Below, one piece after another: positions 18,083 through 26,087 of a stretch of DNA of 59,973 nt; the stretch's first letter is position 1; the number at the start of each line of letters is the position of its first letter. The DNA lies in assembly GCA_016875395.1 (NCBI GenBank), contig VGRF01000028.1, positions 1 to 59,973 on the forward strand. Direction: 5' to 3'. A program made the position numbers and the translations under genes. Under the pieces are notes generated by a model that searched no databases, was not told where the DNA came from, and saw only the letters and a program-made list of their open reading frames with translations. The DNA comes from Deltaproteobacteria bacterium (GTDB taxonomy: Bacteria; Myxococcota_A; UBA9160; UBA6930).

Positions 18083-18856
18083 TCAGGCTGAAGGGGCGAA
18101 ACCGCTGCGCAGCGGCTTTCTCGCGGCAAGCCAAAGCAGCGCGAGGGCGAGCAGCAACCAGAGTGCGGCCTCGCTCACAGAATCGGGACGCGGCAGCGCA
18201 CGGGCAGCGGGCGAGATCTCGGCGAGAGTCGCGGCGAGGTTGTTCGCGACGTGGCACGCCACCGCGGCCCACGTGCTTTGGGCGAGCCAGGCGACCGCTC
18301 CGAGGTAACAGCCGAGCAGGAACGCGGCGGGCGTGTGGACCCAATCTCCGTGGAGGGCCCCGAACACGACCGCGGCGGCCGGAATGCTCCAGGCGCCGAT
18401 GCCGCGCGCGAGTCCGCGCTGCAGCCCGCCGCGCAGCAAGAGCTCCTCGCCGATGCCCGTGGCGATGCCGAACGCGAGCAGCACGAGCCACGCCGCGCGC
18501 TCTGCGCCGGCGCGCGCCGCGGCGTCGAGCTGCGCAAGGGAGCCCGTCTCGCGCAGGCCGAGTGCCTCGACCGCGAAGCCGAGGGCGCCCGAGAGCGCGA
18601 GCGTGCCGAGCAGGCACGCGAGCAGCGAGGATGCGCCGAGCCGGCTGCGCACGAGGCCGAGGCCTTCGCGGATCGTGCGCTGCTGCGAGAGGGCGACGAG
18701 CCCCGCGAGCCCGCACCAGCACACCTGCAGCGCGAGCGTCTGCCACAGCACGAAGTGCTCGGCGCGCATCGCCGCGCGCAGCGCGACCGGCAGCGCGGGC
18801 GCCGCCACTGCGGCGAGCAGCGCGAGCAGCGTGAGGTCGACGCGGCGCGAGTGCAT
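18083..18856 (-). CDS. CPBP-family intramembrane metalloprotease
   Basis: 257 residues from the ATG at 18856, about seven membrane helices. The three conserved motifs of the CPBP (Abi, CAAX-protease-like) family are present in order: GIGEELLLRGGL (EExxxR), VFGALHGDWVH (FxxxH) and CHVANNLAA (HxxxN). These are glutamate/histidine intramembrane proteases with diverse substrates. The N-terminus begins with a basic stretch then hydrophobic residues. No good ribosome site is seen. It is divergent from the AlgH-family gene across an intergenic gap carrying a long inverted repeat. Confidence 0.9.
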   Translation of the reverse strand: MHSRRVDLTLLALLAAVAAPALPVALRAAMRAEHFVLWQTLALQVCWCGLAGLVALSQQRTIREGLGLVRSRLGASSLLACLLGTLALSGALGFAVEALGLRETGSLAQLDAAARAGAERAAWLVLLAFGIATGIGEELLLRGGLQRGLARGIGAWSIPAAAVVFGALHGDWVHTPAAFLLGCYLGAVAWLAQSTWAAVACHVANNLAATLAEISPAARALPRPDSVSEAALWLLLALALLWLAARKPLRSGFAPSA

Positions 18857-18893
18857 GCCGCGAAGTTCGCACGCCCGAAGGCTCACGCGACTG

Positions 18894-19000
18894 GAACCCA
18901 TCTCAGTATTCCTACCGTCGCCGGGCGCTTCGTCTTTCTCCGTCTGGCCAGCCGGCCAGATCCGCGCGCCGGGCTCGGTCCAGAATTCTGAGATGGGTTC
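18894..19000. repeat. Intergenic 18-bp inverted repeat with inner hairpin
   Basis: The arm GAACCCATCTCAGTATTC (18894-18911) is repeated in inverse orientation at 18983-19000 with one mismatch. Between them lies a small perfect hairpin, TCTGGCC-agcc-GGCCAGA (18943-18960). The left arm starts 38 bases upstream of the CPBP start and the right arm ends 12 bases upstream of the AlgH-family start. The pair could therefore be two copies of one protein-binding site serving divergent promoters, or the ends of a small non-autonomous element. Confidence 0.75.
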
Positions 19001-19012
19001 TAAGCTGCGCGC

Positions 19013-19573
19013 ATGGCTGCCACCCCGCTCGCGCCGGCGTTCTTGATCGCGCTCGACGTGCTCGTGGACTCGAACTTTCGGCGCACGGTCGTGCTGATGC
19101 TCGAGCACGATCCCGAGCAGGGTGCGATCGGAGTCGTGATCAACCGGCCGAGCGACGTTCCGCTCGCGCAGCTGTGCAAGACACAGAGCATGCGCTGGCT
19201 CGGATCGCCGACGACGCGCGTCGACTGGGGTGGCCCGGTCGGCGAGGACCAGGGCTTCGTGCTGCTCGACGACGCGGCGGCCGAGGGTGTCGATGGCGCG
19301 ATCTCCCTAATGCCTGGGCTGCAGTGGGCGCGCTCGCGCGCTGCGCTGAAGCGGCTCGCCGACGACCCGGAGGTGAAGGCGCGCGCGGTGCTCGGCTATG
19401 CGGGCTGGGCGGCGGGGCAGCTCGAGGCCGAGATCGCCGCCGGCGCGTGGCTCGTGGTGCCTGCGCTTCCGCGCATCGTGTTCGACACGGAGCCGGGTGC
19501 GCGCTGGGAAGCTGCCGTGAGGAGCATCGGCGTCGAACCCGCGAGCCTCGTGGCATCGACGAGCGTCAACTAA
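19013..19573 (+). CDS. YqgE/AlgH family (UPF0301) protein
   Basis: 186 residues, ATG at 19013. It shows the UPF0301 pattern: early FLIALDVLVDSNFRRTVVLM, then GAIGVVINRPSD, GGPVGEDQGFVLL and GYAGWAAGQLEAEI. The family is named for AlgH, implicated in alginate regulation in Pseudomonas, but its biochemical role is not known. It is a cytoplasmic protein of normal length. It is divergent from the CPBP protease and convergent with the FHA-GGDEF gene. Confidence 0.92.
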   Translation: MAATPLAPAFLIALDVLVDSNFRRTVVLMLEHDPEQGAIGVVINRPSDVPLAQLCKTQSMRWLGSPTTRVDWGGPVGEDQGFVLLDDAAAEGVDGAISLMPGLQWARSRAALKRLADDPEVKARAVLGYAGWAAGQLEAEIAAGAWLVVPALPRIVFDTEPGARWEAAVRSIGVEPASLVASTSVN

Positions 19574-19652
19574 CGCGAACGGCCGCAAGCGAAGCGCGCA
19601 GCATGGGGCGAGTCCGCGACCCCGGGACCCTCGATGCCCTGAGAGAGCAGGT

Positions 19653-20486
19653 TCACTGCGAAGACTCGGCCCTCGATCTGCCCCCGCGCTTGGCGGAGTA
19701 GAGGGCGCGGTCGGCGGCGTCGAGCAGCGTGGGAGAGTCGGCGACGGTCGGTTGCCAGGCGGAGACGCCGGCAGAAATCGTTACGGGCAGGCGCGCGTGT
19801 TCGTGCATGAACGGCGCGCTCCCGACGCGCGCGCACAGCCGGTGCGCGAAGAGCTGGGCGCCGCCGAGGTGCGTCTAGGGCAGCAGCACGAGGAACTCGT
19901 CGCCGCCGAGGCGACCGACACAGTCTTCGCGGCGCGTCGCGCGCGCGAGCAGGTCGCCGAGTTGACGCAGCACGCGGTCGCCGGCGAGGTGACCGAAGCC
20001 GTCGTTCAGCTGCTTGAAGTGGTCGACATCGAGCAGCACGACCGAGAGCGGACGCTCGTGACGCCCGGCGCGAGCGATCTCTCGGTCGAGCTGCTCGAGA
20101 ATGAAGCGGCGGTTGCGCAGCTCGGTGAGCGCGTCGACTCCGATCAGGCGAAACACGGCCTCGTGGTACTGCGCCTCGACGTCGCGCCGGTCGAGGTACT
20201 TCAGCGCGGCCTCACCGACGCGGATCAGGTCGCCGCTCTGCAGCTCCTTGACCTCGCCGGGGTGCAGCCGCTCGTCGTTGAGCACGGTGCCGTTGGTCGA
20301 GCCGAGATCCTCGAGCAGCGCGGTCGTGCCGTGGCGCCGCACCGCGCAGTGACGGCGCGAGACGCCGGTCGCCGTGAGCGTGACGTCGCAGCCGGGCGCG
20401 CGGCCGAGCACGACATCGCCGCGATCGAGAGGCACCGGGCGCGCGATCTCGGGGCCCGTGAGGCAAACGAGAAAGCGCGAAGGCAT
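19653..20486 (-). pseudogene. FHA-GGDEF diguanylate cyclase interrupted by an in-frame TAG
   Basis: Reading from the ATG at 20486 (an ATG at 20555 is also in frame), an FHA domain comes first (VLGRAPGCDV, SRRHC, LGSTNG), binding phosphothreonine peptides. A GGDEF domain follows with an RRED inhibitory site five residues before GGDEF (about 194-198). Directly after LVLLP the frame meets TAG (19875-19877), then continues open in the same frame for 73 more codons with clear GGDEF sequence (VTISAGVSAW, LLDAADRALYSAKR) to TGA at 19653. The usual family sequence at that point is LLPET, so TAG looks like a GAG-to-TAG change. As it stands, the 203-residue product lacks the last third of the catalytic domain. 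Confidence 0.88.
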
Positions 20487-20648
20487 GGCAGCTGCGTCGC
20501 CATCCACCCAGCGATCGAGCCTCTGCGTATCCGTATTTCTGCGTACGGCTTCCATCCGCCCTTTCTTCGGACACGCTGTCTCGGAGCTGACGCGAAATCT
20601 TCGCCTGCTCGGTTCGGCCCGCTCGGCTCGGTTTGGTCGGTGATTCTC

Positions 20649-20695
20649 AAAAGAACCTGTTGACTTCTAAAAAAGAACCACGCTAAAACAGCCGA
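20649..20695 (+). promoter_or_regulatory. Promoter with 22-bp-spaced direct repeat before the HxlR gene
   Basis: An AT-rich patch in otherwise GC-rich DNA. TTGACT (20660-20665) and TAAAAC (20684-20689) are spaced 18 bases and form a good sigma-70 promoter. The -10 box ends six bases before the GTG start, so the transcript is probably leaderless. The word AAAAGAACC occurs at 20649-20657 and again at 20671-20679, exactly 22 bases apart, bracketing the -35 box. Two copies on the same helix face suggest a dimeric regulator, most simply autoregulation by the HxlR protein. Confidence 0.6.
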
Positions 20696-21391
20696 GTGAC
20701 GGCTGCCTTCCGCTACGACCAGTTCTGCCCGCTCGCGCGCGCCGCCGAGGTGCTCGGTCACCGCTGGAGCTTGCTCGTGCTGCGCGAGCTGCTGCTCGGT
20801 CCGCAGCGCTTCGCCGACCTGAAACGCCGCCTCGCGGGCGTGAGCACCTCGGTGCTCGCGGCGCGCCTCGCCGAGCTCGAGGCGCACGGCGTGATCGAGC
20901 GGCGTCAGCTCCCGCCTCCCGCGGCGCGCGAGGTCTACGCGCTCAGCGCGCTCGGCGTAGAGCTGCGGCCGGTACTCATGTCGCTCGCGCGCTGGGGGCT
21001 GCACTTCCTGACGACGCCGAGGCGCGGCGACCACATCGAGCCCGAGTGGGTGCGGCTGGCCGCCGAGATGTTCGCTGCGCAAGGGCCCACGCCCGCTCGC
21101 GTGTTCGAGCTACACGCGCGCGCGCGGGGCAGCTCGCCGGAGGCCCGCTTCCGCGTCGCGGGCGGCGCCGCCGGCACGCGCATCGCGGACGACGCGGCGC
21201 GCGTCGACGCGAGCGTGTCCGCTCCCGCGGCGACGTTGTTGGGGCTGATGAGCGGCGCCGTGCGCGCGAGCGATCTCGCGAGCGCGAGGCACGCCTCGCT
21301 GAGCGGCGATCTCGCCGCGCTCGCCGAGTTGCCCGCTTTGTTTTCGATGTCCCCCGCGCCCAACCCGTCGAGCCTCGGCTCGACTCCATGA
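20696..21391 (+). CDS. HxlR-family winged-helix transcriptional regulator
   Basis: 231 residues, GTG at 20696. The N-terminal 100 residues are a clear HxlR winged helix (CPLARAAEVLGHRWSLLVLR, FADLKRRLAGVSTSVLAARL, LEAHGVIERR). The longer C-terminal part resembles the SCP2-like extension seen in some members and may bind a lipid-like ligand. HxlR regulators often control detoxification genes, and here the next gene, 13 bases downstream, is a glutathione S-transferase. The promoter just upstream carries a direct repeat that could be its own operator. Confidence 0.9.
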   Translation: MTAAFRYDQFCPLARAAEVLGHRWSLLVLRELLLGPQRFADLKRRLAGVSTSVLAARLAELEAHGVIERRQLPPPAAREVYALSALGVELRPVLMSLARWGLHFLTTPRRGDHIEPEWVRLAAEMFAAQGPTPARVFELHARARGSSPEARFRVAGGAAGTRIADDAARVDASVSAPAATLLGLMSGAVRASDLASARHASLSGDLAALAELPALFSMSPAPNPSSLGSTP

Positions 21392-21404
21392 AAGGAAACT
21401 CGAC

Positions 21405-22246
21405 ATGGCACTCAAACTGATCGGCGCCGGCCTCTCCCCGTTCGTGCGCAAGGTGCGCGTCGTTCTCGCGGAGAAGGGCCTCGCCTACGAGCACGAGCCG
21501 CTCACGCCCTTCGGCCCCAACCCGGAGTACCGCAAGCTGCATCCCCTCGGAAGGATCCCGACGCTGACCGACGGCGACAAAGTGATCCCGGACTCGTCGG
21601 CGATCGTCGTCTACCTGGAGAAGATCGCGCCGAATCCGCCGCTGATTTCGGCCGACGCTTATCAGGCCGCGCGGACGACGTGGTACGAGGAGTACGGCGA
21701 CAGCGCGCTGGTGGCGGCCGCAGCCGTGTTCTTCCAGCAACGCATCCTGTTCCCGCTCTTCATGAAGAAGCCGGGCGACGAGGCGGTCGTGGCGATCCGG
21801 TCGTCGCAGCGCATCAGCGGCAGCTCGAGGATTGGGCCGACGAGGCGCTCTACTGGTACGTGATGGCGTTCCGCTGGCAGCCGAAGAACGGGGCGGCGAG
21901 CGCCGACGCGATTCTGCGCGGACTCACGCTGCCGAAGCTGCTCCACCCGCTGATCGCGCGCGTGATTCAGAGCAACGTGCGCAAGCAGGTGCAGGCGCAG
22001 GGCACGGGGCGGCTGCCGGACTCGGTGCTCGCGCGCGAGTTCGGCGAGAAGCTCGACGACGTGGTGCGCATGCTCGGCGACCGCGAGTACCTGTTCGCGG
22101 ATGCGCCGAGCGTGGCCGACCTCGCGGTGTTCTCGCAGCTGAAGTTCGCGGATGCGGATGCTTCGCCCGAGACGCGCGCAGCGATTCGGAAGCGGCCGAG
22201 GCTCGTCGAGTACATGAAGCGGGTGGAACAGGCGACCGGGGGCTGA
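21405..22246 (+). pseudogene. Glutathione S-transferase, frameshifted mid-gene
   Basis: The ATG at 21405 has AAAGGAAA upstream. The first part is a thioredoxin-fold GST domain (GAGLSPFVRKVRVVLAEKGL, HPLGRIPTL, PDSSAIVVYLE) and the start of the helical domain up to PGDEAVVA. Between about 21783 and 21813 the frame changes by one missing base: the remaining helical domain (QLEDWADEALYWY, then SVADLAVFSQLKFAD) is readable only in another frame, ending with TGA at 22246. The uninterrupted protein would be about 280 residues. It sits in an apparent operon with the HxlR gene and a DUF4440-like gene (three-base gap). Confidence 0.85.
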
Positions 22247-22249
22247 GCG

Positions 22250-22681
22250 ATGCGCGCGTCGGAGGCAGTCTTATTAGGCATCGTGGCGTGCGCGGCGCCT
22301 TCACACGCAGACGAGGCGTTCTTCCGCGCCTGCGAAATCGAGCGCCGCGCGGCGCTCGTGAACGCCGACGGCGCGGCCCTCGCGCGGCTCATGCAGGACG
22401 GCGCGCAGTACGTCCACTCGAACGGCGACGTCGACGACAAGGCCGAGCTGATCGCGCGCATCGCGAGCGGCGAGCTTCGCTACCGCAACATCTTCGCGGA
22501 GGAAGAGCGCTACGCGTGCAGCGCGAGTGCGTGCGAAGTCAGCGGTACACAGAAGCTCGACGTGAGCGCGGGCGGGCGCGACGTGACGCTGCGCAACCAG
22601 TTCAGCGTGTCGTGGCTGAACGCCGGCGGCGCGTGCCGGTTCGTCGCGTATCAGTCGCGGCCGCTCGCGGCGCCGAAGTAG
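22250..22681 (+). CDS. Secreted DUF4440/NTF2-like protein
   Basis: 143 residues with an N-terminal signal peptide (to about residue 20, ending SHADE). The rest fits the SnoaL/DUF4440 cone fold: an early helix ERRAALVNADGAALARLM, then VHSNGDVDDKAELIARI and later beta strands ending in SRPL. Such folds are scaffolds for varied enzymes and binding proteins, so no reaction is assigned. It follows the GST by three bases and probably shares its transcript. Its 3' end overlaps the convergent permease gene by 31 bases. Confidence 0.75.
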   Translation: MRASEAVLLGIVACAAPSHADEAFFRACEIERRAALVNADGAALARLMQDGAQYVHSNGDVDDKAELIARIASGELRYRNIFAEEERYACSASACEVSGTQKLDVSAGGRDVTLRNQFSVSWLNAGGACRFVAYQSRPLAAPK

Positions 22682-23436
22682 CTCCACGCCGCGCCGATCA
22701 CGAGCTGCGCCGCGAGCAGCGTGAGCACGCTCTTGTAGAGGCGCGTGAACGCGCGCTCCGAGATGCGGTCGAGCAGGCGGCTCCCGACCCAGGTCCCCGC
22801 GATCGCGCACGTGCCGCAGAGGGCGAGCAGCGCGAAATGCTCGCGGAAGGCGAAGCCGAAGCCCGCGTAGAGCACGAGCTTCGCGACGTGGCCGAGCGCC
22901 TGGACGCCCGCCTGCGTGCCGATGACGGCTTGGCGCGAGAGACCGAGGTTCAGGAAGAACGGTGCGACGAGCGGGCCGGTCGCGCCGATCGTCACGTTGA
23001 GGAAGCCCGCAGCGAAGCCGAGCGCGGTGAAGCGCGCGTTCGTGTCGGTGCCGAGCTTCGCCCCGAGCGCGAGCCAGCCCGGCCGCCACGTCGCGACCAG
23101 CACGAACGCGCCGATCACGGCCTCGAGCGCGCGCTCGGGAATCTCGTTCGCGAGGAGCAGGCCGAGCGCGCCCATCGGCAACAGCGGCCAGCCGTAGCGC
23201 CACAGCAAGTCGTAACGCGCGTGCTCGCGCTGAATCACGGTGCGCGAGAAGTTCGAAGCGAGCTGGATCGCGCCGTGCAGCGGAATCGCGGCGAGCGGCG
23301 GGAGGAACACGAGCATGATCGCGAGCAGCGTCATCCCGCCCGCCATGCCGACGACGGCCGACAGGATCGCGGTGAAGAACGCGGCGACGCCGAGCAGGGC
23401 AATCGTCGCAGCGTCGAGCGCCGCGGCGTTCAGCAC
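22651..23436 (-). CDS. TauE/SafE-family (TSUP) membrane permease
   Basis: 261 residues from the GTG at 23436, with about seven to eight hydrophobic segments. The family pattern is visible: an early GVAAFFTAILSAVVGMAGG, then in the second half FTALGFAAGFLNVTIGATGP. TSUP proteins are inner-membrane carriers for sulfite, sulfonates or other organic anions; the substrate cannot be read from sequence. An intergenic palindromic element lies between this start and the upstream citrate synthase stop. Confidence 0.88.
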   Translation of the reverse strand: MLNAAALDAATIALLGVAAFFTAILSAVVGMAGGMTLLAIMLVFLPPLAAIPLHGAIQLASNFSRTVIQREHARYDLLWRYGWPLLPMGALGLLLANEIPERALEAVIGAFVLVATWRPGWLALGAKLGTDTNARFTALGFAAGFLNVTIGATGPLVAPFFLNLGLSRQAVIGTQAGVQALGHVAKLVLYAGFGFAFREHFALLALCGTCAIAGTWVGSRLLDRISERAFTRLYKSVLTLLAAQLVIGAAWSYFGAASGRD

Positions 23437-23462
23437 GGCGCGCGCGTGGCCCTGGGGCGAAC

Positions 23463-23512
23463 ATTCCGGCCGGGCCGAAATGATCGGGCGATCAAAACGG
23501 CCCGGCCAGAAT
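23463..23512. repeat. Nested palindrome between citrate synthase and TauE/SafE genes
   Basis: The outer arms ATTCCGGCCGGGCCG (23463-23477) and CGGCCCGGCCAGAAT (23498-23512) pair with one mismatch. Inside, AAA on each side flanks an inner hairpin, TGATCG-gg-CGATCA (23481-23494). The whole 50 bases form one nearly symmetric cruciform or RNA stem interrupted by an A-rich internal loop. There is no T-run, so it is not a standard terminator. It could be a REP-like repeat or a regulator site. Confidence 0.75.
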
Positions 23513-23543
23513 GATCGCCGCGCGTCGCTGCGGCGCGGCCCAA

Positions 23544-24658
23544 CTACGCCGCCTCGGCCGGAATCGCGCCGACGTAACGCACGTCGGGGCGGATCAGGCG
23601 CCCGCGCTCGCGCTCTTCGTCGACGTGCGCGAGCCAGCCGGCGACGCGTCCCACGGCGAAGATCGGCGAGAACGCCGCGCGCGCGAAGCCGAGCGCGTCG
23701 AGCAGCACCGCGGTGTAGAACTCGACGTTCACGTCGAGGCTGCGCCTCGGGTAGCGCTCGCGCAGCACGCGCACCGCGACACGCTCCACCGCGCGGGCGC
23801 GCGCGAGGTACGCGCTCGCGGTACGCTCGCTTCGAGCGCGCCGACTGCGCGCTCCAGCACCGCCGCGCGCGGATCGCGCACGCGATACACGCGGTGGCCG
23901 AGGCCCATCAGCCGCTTGCCCGCGTCGAGCTCCGCGCGCAGCCACGCCTCGGCGTTCTCGGGCGCGCCGATGCCGTCGAGCATGTCGAGCACTGGGCCCG
24001 GCGCGCCGCCGTGCAGCGGACCCTTGAGCGCACCGATCGCCGCGACGATCGCCGAGATCGCGTCCGAACCCGTGGACGCGACGACGCGCGCCGTGAACGT
24101 CGAAGCGTTCATGCCGTGCTCCGCGACCGTCACGAGATACGCGTCGAGCGCGGCGATCTCCGCCGCACTCGCGGGCGCGCCGCGCACGCAGCGCAAGAAG
24201 TCCGCGGCGTGCCCGAGCGCCGCGTCCGGCGCGATCGGCTCCTTGCCCGTGCGCAGCCGCGACCACGCCGCGGCGAACACCGCGAGCGCCGCGCTCAGAC
24301 GCACGCGCAATGCATGCACGCTCTCGCTCGGTTCCTCGCGCAAGCTCGCCGCCGCAGCGCGCAGCGCCTCCATGCCGTCGCCTCCGCCGAGCGCCTCGCG
24401 CAGCGCCGCGACGCGCGCGGACGCCGCGACGCGCGCGGCGCCGAGCTCGCGGGCGAGCGCCTCGCTCTCGCTCGCACTCGGCAGCGCGCCGTTCCAGAGC
24501 AGCGCCGCGACGTCTTCGAAGCGCCGCGTCTTCGCGAGCGCCTCCACGTCGTGGCCTCGCACGACGAGCCGCCCGCGCTCGCCGTCCACGAGCGAGAGCC
24601 GCGTCTCCGCCACGATCACGCCGTCGAGCCCGACCAGAACTTCCGTCGCGTTCGCCAT
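23544..24658 (-). pseudogene. Citrate synthase, frameshifted in the last third
   Basis: The ATG at 24658 has AAGGAG eight bases upstream. The protein is a citrate/2-methylcitrate synthase: GHDVEALAKTRRFEDVAALLW early, the catalytic His regions in AEHGMNASTF and GPLHGGAP, and GLGHRVYRVRDPRAAVLERA. At about 23815-23840 the frame is lost; the remainder (AYLARARAVERVAV, NVEFYTAVLLDALG, FAVGRVAGWLAH) continues one frame away to the TGA at 23544, as if one base were missing. The intact product would be about 370 residues. It is divergent from a second citrate synthase that carries a DNA-binding domain. Confidence 0.87.
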
Positions 24659-24701
24659 CGCCGTTTCTCCTTCGCTCGCCGCCGGGCGCAGGCGCGAGCC
24701 G

Positions 24702-24776
24702 TTGACGACATGCGCAGCATCGACCTAATCAATACGTCTGTAAATCTTGATCAATCAGTCAACGTGGAGATCTCCG
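24702..24776 (+). promoter_or_regulatory. Divergent control region of the two citrate synthase genes
   Basis: AT-rich for this window. On the + strand TTGACG (24702-24707) and TAATCA (24726-24731), 18 bases apart, could be the promoter for the HTH-citrate synthase. The word ATCAAT occurs at 24728-24733 and 24750-24755, 22 bases apart, and the second copy lies in a TTGATCAATCA patch. The spacing suggests two sites on one helix face. GGAG then sits eight bases before the ATG at 24777. No confident promoter is seen for the divergent gene. Confidence 0.45.
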
Positions 24777-26048
24777 ATGAGTCCCGAACGGCGCACACGC
24801 GACGAGATGAGCGCGAGCGAGGCGGCGAAGTACCTGAACGTGAAGCTGCCGACGCTCTACGCCTACGTGAGCCGTGGCCTACTGCGCTCGCTCGCGCCCG
24901 AGAGCGGCAGCCGCGCGCGCCGCTACCTGCGCAGCGACGTCGAGGGTCTGCGCGCGCGGCAGCGCGGCGCCGCGGCTGCGCGCGCGCTGGCGTGGGGCGA
25001 GCCCGTGCTCGATTCCGCGATCACCGCGATGACGCCGCGCGGTCCCGCCTACCGCGGGCGCATCGCGCTCGATCTCGCGCGCCAGGGCGTCTCGTTCGAG
25101 GCGGCGAGCGAGCTGTTGTGGACGGGCGTGCTGCCAGCGGCCGACCTGCGCTGGGAGGTGCCGCGCGAGACGCCGGACTTTCGCGCGGTGGCAAGACTTC
25201 TCCCCAAGGACGCGAGCCGCACGAGCGCCGCGATCGCGCTCGTCGCGACCGCCGGCGTTCGCGACCGGCATCGCTACGACAAGCGGCTCGAGGCCGTGCT
25301 GCCGCGCGCGCGCCGGCTCGCGCGTCTGCTCGCGTGCTCACTCGCCCTCCCGACTTCGGCGACGCGCGCCGGCGAGGCGTGGCGCGAGCGCAGCATCGCG
25401 CGCGCCGTGCTGCGCGCCTGCGGTGTGCGCCAGACGCCGCGCGCCGAGCTCGCGGTCGACCGCTGGCTCCTGCTCTGCGCGGATCACGAGCTGAATGCGT
25501 CGACGTTCGCCGCGCGCGTCGCCGCGTCCACCGACGCGGATCTCTACGCCGCCGCGCTCGCTGGCCTCGCCGCGTTCTCGGGCCCGCTGCACGGCTCCGC
25601 ATCGGATCGCGCCGAGGCGCTCGTCGCCGAGATTCCGCGGCCCGAGGATGCGGAGCGCGTCGTGCGCGAACGCTCGCGGCGCGGCGAGCGCACGCCGGGC
25701 TTCGGCCACGCCTTCTATCGCGAACACGGCGACCCGCGCGCGGTCGTGCTGCTCGAAGAGGCGTGGGAGATCGCGCCTCGCAGCCGCGAGGTGAAGACGG
25801 TGAGCGCGATCATCCGCGCGATGGAGCTCGCGCAGCGGCCGAAGCCGAACGTGGACATCGGCATCGTGGCCCTGCGCGCAGCGCTCGGCCTGCCGGTCGG
25901 CGCCGCATCGGGGGTCTTCGCCGTCGGCCGCAGCGCGGGCTGGAGCGCGCACGTGCTCGAGCAGTACGCGACCGAGCAGCTGCTGCGCCCGCGCGCGCGC
26001 TACATGGGCGCGCCGCCCGAGGATGCCGCGCCGCTCGCGGGCGAGTGA
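24777..26048 (+). CDS. Citrate synthase with N-terminal MerR/excisionase-type HTH domain
   Basis: 423 residues from the ATG at 24777 (GGAG eight bases upstream; a TTG at 24747 is less likely). Residues about 8-58 are a MerR/excisionase-type helix-turn-helix (MSASEAAKYLNVKLPTLYAY, then the SRARRYLRSDVEGL wing). The rest is citrate synthase: the DHELNAST and GPLHGSASD histidine regions, GFGHAFYREHGDPRAV and NVDIGIVALRAALG with the Asp usual for catalysis, and FAVGRSAGWSAH. Family members with this fusion exist, but whether they bind DNA is, to my knowledge, not established. Its position opposite another citrate synthase, with repeated sites between, suggests feedback control. Confidence 0.88.
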   Translation: MSPERRTRDEMSASEAAKYLNVKLPTLYAYVSRGLLRSLAPESGSRARRYLRSDVEGLRARQRGAAAARALAWGEPVLDSAITAMTPRGPAYRGRIALDLARQGVSFEAASELLWTGVLPAADLRWEVPRETPDFRAVARLLPKDASRTSAAIALVATAGVRDRHRYDKRLEAVLPRARRLARLLACSLALPTSATRAGEAWRERSIARAVLRACGVRQTPRAELAVDRWLLLCADHELNASTFAARVAASTDADLYAAALAGLAAFSGPLHGSASDRAEALVAEIPRPEDAERVVRERSRRGERTPGFGHAFYREHGDPRAVVLLEEAWEIAPRSREVKTVSAIIRAMELAQRPKPNVDIGIVALRAALGLPVGAASGVFAVGRSAGWSAHVLEQYATEQLLRPRARYMGAPPEDAAPLAGE

Positions 26049-26087
26049 CGCCCACGCGCGTCATGATGCGCGCCGCGGAGGGTGCGC

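Noticed and set aside
24702-24776. MerR-type promoter with 19-base spacer for the frameshifted citrate synthase
   Set aside because: On the minus strand the TTGACT box has no acceptable -10 hexamer at 17-19 bases, so no MerR-style promoter can be defended.
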